Origin: Tolumonas auensis DSM 9187 | GTDB taxonomy: Bacteria; Pseudomonadota; Gammaproteobacteria; Enterobacterales; Aeromonadaceae | Direction: 5' to 3' | Assembly: GCF_000023065.1 (NCBI RefSeq) | Contig: NC_012691.1 | Location: forward strand, 1,222,501 to 1,286,500 | Length of the DNA: 64,000 nt | Shown here: positions 38,302 to 47,283 of the stretch, piece after piece | Numbering within the stretch: the stretch's first letter is position 1 | How the letters are laid out: every line of letters starts with the position of its first letter | Made by a program: the position numbers and the translations under genes | The notes under the pieces: generated by a model | Told to the model about the DNA's origin: nothing | Seen by the model: the letters and a program-made list of their open reading frames with translations, nothing else | The model's database searches: none

Positions 38302-39090
38302 ATGTTTAAGCATGAATCAGTGGCGAAAGCAGAAGTTAAAGGGGCGTTCCGCAAAGCAACCCAACGCTATGACGAGTTTTACAAAAAGCTCAAAACTGGA
38401 CTCGTGAAGTTCAACTCACGAAAAAATCATCTGCGTTATATTGAAGAATTAGCGCAGTGCCGTGGTGAATTCATGCTCGATCATCGGGTTTGTCACCATC
38501 ATTCAAGCTGGCATTTCCAGTCAGTGATGACATCGCTTGAGACAGAGTTTCATCATCTAAACAATATCGGCAATATGTGTTGTTTGGTGATTGATGGGTG
38601 GGATAGCCGGAAAATGATGAAAGGGGATATTAAAGGTCATCGTCGATTTTTAAGCCGGTTATTTTTACATGAGCATTTCCTGATCCGCATCGTGCAGCGA
38701 TTAGGGCTGACGGGTATCAAGAATATCGGCAAGGTGCTATTCCCGCTTTTTAGCTACATTTTGCGCGAGAATCTGTCATTTTGTTTATTAGGCAATGACG
38801 TACATTTCGTTATGCCCGGTTATGTGCTGGTGGCAGAAAAACTGCCCAATAATTACGGGCTCGTATTCAAAACCATCTTGATGCGTGAGCATTTTAGTGC
38901 AGCTCAGCAGGCGCACTATAACCCTGCCTATCAAGTGATGATTAACCAGCAAAGTGACTGTGTGATGTTGAACGGTGATACTGGCCATTTGGTCGCGATG
39001 CATTTCGATGAGCCCGGCATCAATACAACATTATTAAACGAATCATTCTGGATGCGCGACGTTTTATCAGAACTGGCACCGTGCGCTTAA
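38302..39090 (+). CDS. Unknown protein, first gene of the CARF cluster
   Basis: 262 residues from ATG 38302 (GGAG upstream; the frame is open earlier). The chain is soluble and rich in histidine: CHHHSSWHFQSVM, EFHHL, GHRRFLSRLFLHEHFLIR. These could be metal-binding, but no known motif is matched. I do not recognise the family. The UDG-like gene follows 25 bases later and the CARF gene three genes later, all same strand. Confidence 0.6.
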   Translation: MFKHESVAKAEVKGAFRKATQRYDEFYKKLKTGLVKFNSRKNHLRYIEELAQCRGEFMLDHRVCHHHSSWHFQSVMTSLETEFHHLNNIGNMCCLVIDGWDSRKMMKGDIKGHRRFLSRLFLHEHFLIRIVQRLGLTGIKNIGKVLFPLFSYILRENLSFCLLGNDVHFVMPGYVLVAEKLPNNYGLVFKTILMREHFSAAQQAHYNPAYQVMINQQSDCVMLNGDTGHLVAMHFDEPGINTTLLNESFWMRDVLSELAPCA

Positions 39091-39115
39091 TCGACCTATT
39101 TAGCAGGAGTTTTAT

Positions 39116-39889
39116 ATGTTATTCGAACAACACACCGCAAAAATGAAAAATTATCAGTCAACTTCAGACCATCAATTACCAGCCAATTTAAAAATGGCGG
39201 ATGACGGTAAGCTGTCTGTCTATTACGCACCATTTGATTACATCAACCATGATGCAAAGATAGTGATTTGCGGTATTACACCAGGCTATCAACAAGCCGA
39301 TTTAGCATTAGCAGAAGCACAAAGACAGCTGGTAGCAGGATGCTCGCAGGAAACAGCTAAGCAGAAGGCAAAAGAGACGGCCAGTTTTGGTGGGCCTATG
39401 CGTAGCAACCTGATTGCTTTACTTGATTATATTGGGGTTAATCAGTTACTAACACTTGAATCGTGTGAACAGCTTTTCTCATCGCATGCTCACTATGTGC
39501 ATTATACATCGGCGTTACGTTATCCGGTGTTTGTCGATGGTCAAAACTACAGCGGCACTCCGGCGATGTTGAGTCGTCCATTACTGAAACAGCAAATCGA
39601 TCAATATCTGGCAGACGAGGTAGCTTCATTACCTTCAGATTGTCTTTACATTCCACTAGGCCCAAAGGTATCGCAGGTATTCGACTATCTAGTCAAACAA
39701 GGCAAAGTCAAAGCAGAGCGTGTGCTAAATGGCTTACCGCATCCGTCTGGCGCTAATGCCGAACGGATCAGCTATTTCCTTGGCCGCAAAGCGAAAGAGA
39801 GTCTCTCTGCCAAAACCAATGCAGAGCAAATTGACTCAGTTCGCCAGCAGTTACTGAATCAGATGGCTCAGTTGATCCATACCGCATAA
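39116..39889 (+). CDS. Uracil-DNA glycosylase-superfamily-like protein
   Basis: 257 residues, AGGAG upstream. KIVICGITPGYQQAD resembles motif A (GxxPGxxQ) of the UDG superfamily and VLNGLPHPSGANAERI resembles motif B (HPS). Between them lie TSALRYPVF and DCLYIPLGPKVSQVFDYL with the usual LGxxA/V strand. Not a classic UDG: the catalytic Asp of family 1 is not evident. It may recognise modified bases or nucleotides. In a defence context it could act on phage DNA carrying modified bases; that is inference. Confidence 0.68.
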   Translation: MLFEQHTAKMKNYQSTSDHQLPANLKMADDGKLSVYYAPFDYINHDAKIVICGITPGYQQADLALAEAQRQLVAGCSQETAKQKAKETASFGGPMRSNLIALLDYIGVNQLLTLESCEQLFSSHAHYVHYTSALRYPVFVDGQNYSGTPAMLSRPLLKQQIDQYLADEVASLPSDCLYIPLGPKVSQVFDYLVKQGKVKAERVLNGLPHPSGANAERISYFLGRKAKESLSAKTNAEQIDSVRQQLLNQMAQLIHTA

Positions 39890-39930
39890 TCAAGCACACC
39901 ATATAGACGTTTAAACTAAGGGATATAACG

Positions 39931-40251
39931 ATGAGTTTTTTACAAATCGAATTAACGCAGGGCAATATCAACCAGGGGCATTTCTATTTACAAGATTGCC
40001 ATCATTTTTTTCCTGCAGCTTGCTTGGGCGGTAAGAACAAATCATTAGCAGGTGTTTCTGTATCTGTGATGTTCGATGGCACAGGTGAATCGGTGGAAAC
40101 CGATATTGATGCAACCAAACGTTTATTTCGGGGTGCTAGGGGACAGAGTAAACGCTTCCTCTCGTTTTTCAACTGCAAAGCAGGAGATACGATCTATATT
40201 CAGCAGGACGTTTCTGGAAATTATCGAGTTTCAACCAGAAAACCGCAGTGA
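39931..40251 (+). CDS. Small predicted beta-barrel protein, unknown
   Basis: 106 residues with AGGGA upstream. The text VSVMFDGTGESVETDID, FRGARGQSKRFLSFFNCKAGDTIYIQQDVSGNYRV looks like an all-beta barrel that could bind nucleic acid (the pattern recalls B3/EcoRII-N-like barrels, a weak comparison). It lies between the UDG-like and CARF genes. Confidence 0.55.
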   Translation: MSFLQIELTQGNINQGHFYLQDCHHFFPAACLGGKNKSLAGVSVSVMFDGTGESVETDIDATKRLFRGARGQSKRFLSFFNCKAGDTIYIQQDVSGNYRVSTRKPQ

Positions 40252-40343
40252 GTTTAACGAATTATCTCAAACAGACTTGATTTAACTAGGCGTCACCAGA
40301 GACTATGGACTCATCAGAAGTGGATGCAATGATTGAGACCGTA

Positions 40344-41471
40344 ATGAAAAATATTCTGGTGGCAGTGACTGGAGCCAGCCCACAGGTATTAACCGAGACG
40401 TTATATGCACTCTACACCCAAGGGAAAATCTTTCCCCAAGAGGTGTATGTCATTACCACACAAAATGCGAAAGACATCTTAGTCGAAGGGCTTTTTCACG
40501 ATGGTCACTGGCAACGCCTGATAACGGATTATCAGATGCCAGCCATCAAGTTTGATGAAAGTCATATCTGGCTGATTGCTGATGATGAGGGCAGGGTGCT
40601 TGACGATGCCAAAGCAGAAGCCGATCAGACCATCATGGCCGATTTCATTACCCGGAAAACAGCTGAGTTAACGGCAGATCCAGACTGTTCCGTTCATGCG
40701 TCTTTGGCTGGTGGACGTAAAACGATGGCATTTTACATGGGCTATGCCATGTCATTATATGGCAGAGAGCAAGATGCGTTAAGCCATGTGTTTGTGAATG
40801 ATGAGTTTGAGTTCGTTAAAGATTTTTATTATCCGACCCCATACGACAATGTGATCACTGGCAAAAAACCGGGAGACACGGTGAATACCCGTGATGCGAT
40901 TGTTACGCTGGCCGAAATTCCGTTTGTGCGTATGCGCCGCCATTTTGAGCAAGATTTACTGACACACATTCAAGATGCCTCGTTTTCTAAAACTGTTGCA
41001 CTCATGAATGCAGCGCAGCAGGCGGATCATCTGGATGTCGCCATTTCCTATAAAGCCCGAACTGTGAGTGTGCTAGGTGTCGATATCAAATTGTCAGCAA
41101 AACTACTGGCGCTTTATTTAATGATCGCTGAACAACCCAATCGCACCATGAAGCTGAGCTCCGCATTTCAAAGCAGCATCGAACCGACTAAGCAATATTT
41201 AGCGCATTTCTTTCGTTTGCAAGGTGATGTGCGTGTCTACAACACGTTTGGATTGGAAGATGAAGGTGACTGGCAACATCAGCGTTTTGAAAAGTTGAAA
41301 CCGCTGACACCGAAATTTATTCAGGAAGTATTGAGTCAGTTACACAAAAAGTTAGCGGAGCATCTCCCTGTAGAAGTGGTTGATAAGATCAAAGTGCATT
41401 CTGATGGCGCAAAGGGTGGGAGCACCTATTTCATTAATGGGCAGCTAATCGTGGCGCTAAACAAACCCTAA
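40344..41471 (+). CDS. CARF-domain protein of CRISPR-associated NE0113 family
   Basis: 375 residues from ATG 40344; a frame-compatible ATG at 40305 is less family-like. MKNILVAVTGASPQVLTETLYAL, the following VYVITTQNAK, and HASLAGGRKTMAFYMGYAMSLYGREQD with LSHVFVNDEFE and YPTP are hallmarks of the NE0113 family (TIGR02584/PF09623), a CARF fold that binds cyclic oligoadenylate and includes ring-nuclease-like members. The C-terminal about 170 residues are helical with no HEPN R-x4-6-H that I can see. No CRISPR array, Cas10 or other cas gene is visible anywhere in the window. Confidence 0.83.
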   Translation: MKNILVAVTGASPQVLTETLYALYTQGKIFPQEVYVITTQNAKDILVEGLFHDGHWQRLITDYQMPAIKFDESHIWLIADDEGRVLDDAKAEADQTIMADFITRKTAELTADPDCSVHASLAGGRKTMAFYMGYAMSLYGREQDALSHVFVNDEFEFVKDFYYPTPYDNVITGKKPGDTVNTRDAIVTLAEIPFVRMRRHFEQDLLTHIQDASFSKTVALMNAAQQADHLDVAISYKARTVSVLGVDIKLSAKLLALYLMIAEQPNRTMKLSSAFQSSIEPTKQYLAHFFRLQGDVRVYNTFGLEDEGDWQHQRFEKLKPLTPKFIQEVLSQLHKKLAEHLPVEVVDKIKVHSDGAKGGSTYFINGQLIVALNKP

Positions 41472-41585
41472 GCATCGCTGTTTTTGCTTGCTATTTCCGT
41501 GATTTGCAAGCTTATGAAAAATTACTATGTCGCAGAGCGAGTATCTTTTGCTAAAGAAAGATACTTATCAAGGCGGCAAAAACAC

Positions 41586-42200
41586 ATGATGTTGATCATT
41601 GAAAAAGACAGCGTTACCGATATCGTCGGATTAAAAAGACATTACAGCATTTGGACTGATGGCAGCATGGTGCCTGTTAATTTGTTCGAAAAAGTAGAAA
41701 TGGTGATGTTGATTAGCCCCAATTTTGAGCAGTTGGAGCAAATTAAAAAATCAAACATGACCGCCTGTAATGTCTATGTTGCGTTAACTGCGTCAGCTGA
41801 TCAGTTAGTTAGATTCAATGCCGAATGCAGTGGCTTCCGCGTGATGACTTATGATGTGGGCGATGAAAATAACCTGATCAAAGCCATGCTGTCAGTCTTC
41901 AACGCCAAGCGAAGTTTTGGCGCTGACTTGGCGGATATCAGAAAGCTTTTCAGCAAATCTAGCAATATTCATTACAAGCACGTAAGCAGCCAAATAACGG
42001 CTGAATCTATTCAAAACATTCAGCTTGCTGGTAATGCGACCTCTATTGTATCTACTGTCTTTTATGACGCTGCATTTTCGTTTGAGATACTCGAGAACGT
42101 ATTCACATGGCTGAAAGATCGATTTTCCACTGTCGATATTGTCGCTTCCTATTCCAGTGATGCAGCTGCATCGCTCGGCTTATTCTTAGCGTTGGATTAA
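41586..42200 (+). CDS. Unknown family A protein (paralogue of 27057)
   Basis: 204 residues from ATG 41586 (AGGCGG upstream). It parallels the 27057 protein along its whole length, with the shared RSFGADLADIRK block at about residue 110 and the SLGLFLALD end. It lies 114 bases after the CARF gene on the same strand. See the 27057 entry for the tubulin-C-terminal-like reading. Two copies 14.5 kb apart in one island suggest that the family is a specific component of the cargo. Confidence 0.68.
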   Translation: MMLIIEKDSVTDIVGLKRHYSIWTDGSMVPVNLFEKVEMVMLISPNFEQLEQIKKSNMTACNVYVALTASADQLVRFNAECSGFRVMTYDVGDENNLIKAMLSVFNAKRSFGADLADIRKLFSKSSNIHYKHVSSQITAESIQNIQLAGNATSIVSTVFYDAAFSFEILENVFTWLKDRFSTVDIVASYSSDAAASLGLFLALD

Positions 42201-42386
42201 CACGCACTCTTTTTATGTGGTTACTGATGTTTATCGCAGTTGCCAAAATGAAAACATTCATTTTGGTTCATATGGCGCTGAGACTCATTTAATTGTAAGC
42301 TTACGAAAAGTAATGTTTAGGCTACATGGGTGATATTAGGTGTAAGCCAATTCCTCCGATTAATCATCAGCATAAAACTGCTAAGG

Positions 42387-42599
42387 ATGACACTCGTGCC
42401 ACTACCACCATCACCCGTTGTACTTGAGTGCCCCGCTTGCCATTGGACGAAGCTCGTTGCCCCGCAAAGTGATTGTCTAACAGATCGATCTTACTTGATT
42501 GATCAGTGTCCCCAATGTGGGAACGGAGAGATTAGGCGGCGCAAGCCTGACCTAGTAGAAACAATTAATTGTAAATTTAAAGATGTATTTAACCGTTAG
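42387..42599 (+). CDS. Small zinc-ribbon protein
   Basis: 70 residues from ATG 42387. Two CxxC pairs (CPACHW and CPQCGN) separated by 28 residues form a zinc ribbon; the tail is KPDLVETINCKFKDVF. The upstream frame extends to 42330 without a ribosome site. Small zinc ribbons of this kind accompany island cargo genes; function unknown. Confidence 0.6.
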   Translation: MTLVPLPPSPVVLECPACHWTKLVAPQSDCLTDRSYLIDQCPQCGNGEIRRRKPDLVETINCKFKDVFNR

Positions 42600-42885
42600 T
42601 TTAGCTATCGGTATCGTAGTATAGCTTATCCATCAGGTCGTATTTAGTTTTAATGAGAGACTTATAAATTACTGATATTAGATTAAAGGTTGTTAAAAAA
42701 ATATGAGTCTCTTGGGTTTATGGAGGTTACAAAATAAATCTAACAATCTATTGGTTTCGTGTGGAATTGTTTAATGTTTGATTGTAAACGTGTGTAACGT
42801 TATGTTTTAACTGGTTTTGTAGTTGGCTGAAATAGCATTGATGAATAATAGCCCTTGAATAACAACAATATGATAAGGAATGTTA

Positions 42886-45384
42886 ATGAATAATAATTTG
42901 AATTACCCTTATTTGCTGGCTGTCCATGCCTTGTGTGTCGATGGTCAATTGCACAAAAATGAACTTCAATTTTTACAGTCGCTAGCAAAAACAATTGGCA
43001 TTGAACCAGCTACAGAAGCAGCAGCAGAATTAATCTTAGCTCAAACAGATCAGCATCTGAATCAGGATATCATTCTACAGCGAATCGTTCCTGAACAACG
43101 ATTATTGGCTCTTTCGTTAGTTGCGTTAGCTACGCATTTTGATGGTGTGTTAGACCGAACAGAACAAAGATTGCTGGAGCAATTAAGACAGCGATGGAAT
43201 ATCAGCAATGATGTTTTTGAACAAATACAGAGTCAGGCCTGCAAGGAGGCTCAACGCTTAATTTCAGAACTAAAAACAACTAGCCGTAACGAAGTATCGA
43301 CTGGTGCCAAAATGCTAAGTGGCTTGGAAACTGTGCTAGGCAAAACTGTCGTTGATCGTGTAGTAGGTGTTTTAGGTTCCGAATCAATGAAGGAGCGTAT
43401 TGAGGATTACCGCATTGAAGCGCTGTTATCAGGCCCTAAATATGACAAGGCCATCAGTGAGTGTCGGGATGTGGGTTTACGCGATATCGAAATAGCAGAT
43501 ACGTGCTTGCATGCAACAGTCCATGCATTGAAAGAAATAGAGTCAAAGCTAGATGCTCAGATTGCAGAAATTCAGTTACAAATTGGGGATAAACCCGCAC
43601 AAGCTGCCCGTGAGGCTCTTCGTACAATGAGAGAGGATCGTGCAGAAATTATTAGGGTAATAAACCAAGAGCTACAGGAATTTCAGGAGCTTCAGATCAA
43701 GAAACGCCGCGCCATGAACTATTACACGATTGCATTCATGGGCCGCAGCAAGGCTGGTAAAAGTACCTTACATGCAGTAGTTACTGGTGGTGGCTGGGAT
43801 CAGATCGGTGTTGGCCGTCAGAATACTACACGCTTAAATCGAGTTTATGAATGGAACAACATTCGTATTATTGATACACCAGGTATAGCTACGCCCGGTG
43901 GTGAGGAACTAGAATCAGTGGCTGAAAGCATAATTGATGAAGCAGATCTAATCTGTTTTGTGGTCACTAATAACAATCAGCAAACTTCTGAATTCGAATT
44001 CCTTAAGCAGTTAAGACGTAAGGGGAAACCACTGCTTATGCTATTGAATGTAAAAGAAGACCTGAGTCATCCAGTACGTCTTAAACGTTTTTTAGAGAAG
44101 CCGGAGCAAGCATTTTCGGAGGACAAAGATCGCCTTGGTGGTCATATCGACAGAATTCGTCGTGATGCAGCAGATCACTATGGTACATCTAGTTTTCCAA
44201 TCATTCCAGTGCAACTTTTGGCTGCGCAGATTGCACAACAACAGCCTGAGCACGAACATGCAAAAACCCTAATGAAATCCAGCCGACTTCAGCACTTTTT
44301 GGATTCCGTTAGGTTATCACTGCTTGATGAAGGCCTGTTACGGCGTAGCCAAAATCTGCTGGGCAGTACAGTGACTGATATTGAGCGTCCTTTTCACTAT
44401 CTAAACGCTCGTTCAGAATTCTATATTAAATTTTCTAATGAAATTTCCGAGAGAGCCAAAGATAGCGTCCAACGGCTTAAAAAGGCACAGGATGATCACG
44501 CTCGCCAGCTTGAACAAGATCTTCGTGGCATATTTGCAGCTTTGCAACAGGAAGTTCCTGACTTTGCGGAGGATCACTGGGATGACTCGGAGAGTAGTCT
44601 GAATGATGCGTGGTCAGATGCAATTCGTTACTTTGGTATGGAGAAAAAAATTAATGATGCACAAGAGAATTCACTAATAGCATTTTCTAATGATATGAAG
44701 GAATTGCTTGACGAAGTAAATCAAGAAATAAATCTACAGAGAAAACTCTCATATTCGTCTAACAAATTGGATGAGCAAGATTCTAGTGTTTGGTTTAGCA
44801 AGACTTTGCAATGGGGCAGCGGTCTGGCTGGGCTTGGTATCGCCGTAGTTGCACTAGCAAATTGGTGGAATCCTGCGGGATGGGTGTGGGGTGCAGTGGC
44901 AGCAGTTGGTTTTATTGCATCTCTTTTTGAATCTAAGGCATCTAAGCGCCGAAAGGCTGTTGCTAAAATATCTAGCGCACTAGAGTCTCAAATTGAGAAA
45001 CAGGAAAAACAGATCGTGGAGGATGCTTTGATGCATTTCAGAGAGCAATGCTTCCTAGGCGCAGCCGAAGTGAAAGAGTATTTTCGGCTATCCAGCGATG
45101 GTCTAAATTTTGTCGGTAAAACACTTGGAAATGGTGCCGAAAAACTGCAAGAACAAAGCCGTATTCTGAATACGCATTTTGCCGCACGAATTATTGATTT
45201 TGCTGGCCATAAACCATCTGAATCCTCCGCACAGGCATTACGGAATCAAATTAACGAAGTTCGCCGTAAGGTAGGAGAGAGCATCAACATTGAAGTGTCC
45301 TCTAAAATGAGAGTGCCAAAAAATATGAATATTATCGAGTCTGTGATTCAAGAAAAAATCACCCTTCAAAAAGCCGGAGTTTAG
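42886..45384 (+). CDS. TerB-like domain + dynamin-like GTPase
   Basis: 832 residues from ATG 42886, spaced seven bases from AAGGA (ATG 42880 is too close). Residues 1-120 resemble a TerB-like helical domain (LLAVHALCVDGQLHKNELQF, LATHFDGVLDRTEQ). Then a GTPase: FMGRSKAGKSTLHAVV (G1), IIDTPGIATPG (G3), LLNVKED (G4). A helical middle follows and a hydrophobic patch about 645-680 (LAGLGIAVVALANWW), then a coiled-coil end. The layout is that of bacterial dynamin-like proteins, which remodel membranes. The partner gene begins two bases after the stop. Confidence 0.8.
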   Translation: MNNNLNYPYLLAVHALCVDGQLHKNELQFLQSLAKTIGIEPATEAAAELILAQTDQHLNQDIILQRIVPEQRLLALSLVALATHFDGVLDRTEQRLLEQLRQRWNISNDVFEQIQSQACKEAQRLISELKTTSRNEVSTGAKMLSGLETVLGKTVVDRVVGVLGSESMKERIEDYRIEALLSGPKYDKAISECRDVGLRDIEIADTCLHATVHALKEIESKLDAQIAEIQLQIGDKPAQAAREALRTMREDRAEIIRVINQELQEFQELQIKKRRAMNYYTIAFMGRSKAGKSTLHAVVTGGGWDQIGVGRQNTTRLNRVYEWNNIRIIDTPGIATPGGEELESVAESIIDEADLICFVVTNNNQQTSEFEFLKQLRRKGKPLLMLLNVKEDLSHPVRLKRFLEKPEQAFSEDKDRLGGHIDRIRRDAADHYGTSSFPIIPVQLLAAQIAQQQPEHEHAKTLMKSSRLQHFLDSVRLSLLDEGLLRRSQNLLGSTVTDIERPFHYLNARSEFYIKFSNEISERAKDSVQRLKKAQDDHARQLEQDLRGIFAALQQEVPDFAEDHWDDSESSLNDAWSDAIRYFGMEKKINDAQENSLIAFSNDMKELLDEVNQEINLQRKLSYSSNKLDEQDSSVWFSKTLQWGSGLAGLGIAVVALANWWNPAGWVWGAVAAVGFIASLFESKASKRRKAVAKISSALESQIEKQEKQIVEDALMHFREQCFLGAAEVKEYFRLSSDGLNFVGKTLGNGAEKLQEQSRILNTHFAARIIDFAGHKPSESSAQALRNQINEVRRKVGESINIEVSSKMRVPKNMNIIESVIQEKITLQKAGV

Positions 45385-45386
45385 TA

Positions 45387-47054
45387 ATGACGATTACAGC
45401 GGCCGTTCACGGCCAGAAATTTGAAAGCATCCTTGCTCGTATGGGCGAATTACTAGCTGCTCCAGTGCTTAAAGAAAGATGTATTGCTACTAAGCTAGAG
45501 CAAGATTTGAAGGTGTTCCGTGAGCGTGGATTTTTAACAATTGCGTTTGTCGGGGAATACAGCGCAGGAAAAAGCTCTCTCATTTCTGCTCTCACAGGCA
45601 GAAGAGATCTGGCAATCTCGGCAGATATCGCAACAGACCAGTGTCGAGAATATGAATGGAATGGTGTCAAATTGATCGACACTCCTGGTTTATGGACAGA
45701 GCGAAAAGACCATGATGCACGCACTTACGAAGCCATCGCAAGAGCAGATCTTTTAGTATATTGCCTAACCTACAGTTTGTTTGACACTACTACCTTAGCT
45801 AATTTCAAAGAACTAGCGTTTGAACGTAATTATCAAACAAAAATGCTGTTGCTTGTAAATAAGATGTCCGCTGAAGCTGGCGATGTCGAGCAGCGTATTG
45901 AACACTACAATGAATCATTAAGGCTATCTTTTGAGCCACACGATTTATCGCAATTTCCAATTGCATTTTGTGATGCAAGAGATCAACTTGACGGTGAGGA
46001 CGAGCATGATGAGGAGCTGAAAGCTCTTAGTCGCTTCGATAAACTAACCGCGTTACTCAACAAATTTATCGATGCCAAAGGTGCAATGGCTCGCCTAGAT
46101 ACACCGTTGAGGATCGTGCTGTCATCCTTGGACGAAGTAACGGAATTTTGCACACGCGATGATGGACGTGATGATCAACAAGTTCACTTATTGAAAAAAT
46201 TGACCGGTGTAGTAACAAGACAGAGACGAGCGCTTTCAATAAAGGTTGAAGGTGAAATATCTAACCTAGCTTACAGTATTCAGAAAATAGGTAGTAGCTT
46301 CGCTAAAGATATCGGTATCAATCCTGATCTTCAGTATGAACTAGAGCAATCACAATATAAAATCGAGGCATTGTGTCAACAATCGTCAGATTTGCTTCAG
46401 AAAGAAGTTGAAGCAGCTGTTGAATCACTACGTGAGGAAATGGGGGAAGAGTTTGAAAGCCCTTTAATGGCTGACTTTATTGGCTCTGCAAATACTCATA
46501 CCGATACCAGCGAGCCTCAGACTACAGATCTATCAGGTGGTCTCAAAAAGAACGTCGCAATGTTTAAAAAAATTGCTGATACCTTAGGAGTGAGCACAGG
46601 GAAAAGTTTGGTAAGTGCTTCTCAAGCCAGTAAATCTGGGCTAGCTACAGGAATTCGGACAATTGGGAAATGGGTTGGCTTCAAATTCAAACCTTGGCAG
46701 GCTGCTAACTGGACAAAAAATTTGACCAATGCAGTACCATATATTGGTGTCGCATTAAGCGTATTATCCTTGGCTTCTGATGTTGCATCCGAAGTAGAGG
46801 AAGCAAATAATGAAGCGAAACTCAGAGAAGCCAAAAGGGATTTACTTAACCACTTCAATAACGTTGCAGAGTCTGTGAGTATGGAGATTCGCAAGGCTAG
46901 TACTGACGCTATGGATGGGATCTACGGCCAGGTAGAAGCTGTATTGTCAGAAATGAAAGCGACCTATGAAAATGAACTGGGAGCAAACAACGCGACTATT
47001 CGGAATGTTGCGATTTTGCGAGCTGATTGTGAGGACTTATTGAAATTGATTTGA
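45387..47054 (+). CDS. Second dynamin-like GTPase of a tandem pair
   Basis: 555 residues. GEYSAGKSSLISALTG (G1), KLIDTPGLW (G3) and LLLVNKMSAE (G4) define the GTPase; helices follow, with a hydrophobic stretch at about 448-470 (VPYIGVALSVLSLASDV) as a membrane paddle. Shorter than its neighbour, as in other bacterial tandem dynamin pairs where a long and short protein act together. No TerB-like domain. A terminator follows 100 bases after. A role in envelope protection, for example against phage lysis, is possible but unproved. Confidence 0.8.
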   Translation: MTITAAVHGQKFESILARMGELLAAPVLKERCIATKLEQDLKVFRERGFLTIAFVGEYSAGKSSLISALTGRRDLAISADIATDQCREYEWNGVKLIDTPGLWTERKDHDARTYEAIARADLLVYCLTYSLFDTTTLANFKELAFERNYQTKMLLLVNKMSAEAGDVEQRIEHYNESLRLSFEPHDLSQFPIAFCDARDQLDGEDEHDEELKALSRFDKLTALLNKFIDAKGAMARLDTPLRIVLSSLDEVTEFCTRDDGRDDQQVHLLKKLTGVVTRQRRALSIKVEGEISNLAYSIQKIGSSFAKDIGINPDLQYELEQSQYKIEALCQQSSDLLQKEVEAAVESLREEMGEEFESPLMADFIGSANTHTDTSEPQTTDLSGGLKKNVAMFKKIADTLGVSTGKSLVSASQASKSGLATGIRTIGKWVGFKFKPWQAANWTKNLTNAVPYIGVALSVLSLASDVASEVEEANNEAKLREAKRDLLNHFNNVAESVSMEIRKASTDAMDGIYGQVEAVLSEMKATYENELGANNATIRNVAILRADCEDLLKLI

Positions 47055-47153
47055 TGATGGCTGCCATTTTATTAGCTTATGAGGTGTCAGTAGCTAAATT
47101 TTTCAATGAAGCTGTATATTATTATTTATTATCAAATTGATGTAAAAGTCAGT

Positions 47154-47187
47154 AAAAACCGCTTAGTTTAAGGCTTGGCGGTTTTTT
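47154..47187 (+). terminator. Rho-independent terminator after the GTPase pair
   Basis: AAAAACCGC / GCGGTTTTT stem with a 15-base loop ending in a run of seven Ts. Confidence 0.75.
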
Positions 47188-47283
47188 TACTTTAGTACAC
47201 AGGATTGTAGAACAAAAAATAAGCAGCCACATCAAACGTAGTTACAAATAAAAATAATAGTAATTCGTACTTCTATTATTAAT

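Noticed and set aside
40344-42600. CRISPR array near the CARF gene
   Set aside because: I looked for regularly spaced 25-40 base repeats around the CARF gene and across the window by eye; none was seen on either strand.
42600-42885. Possible small RNA in the AT-rich gap before the GTPase pair
   Set aside because: No hairpin with U tract or promoter pair clear enough to call was seen.
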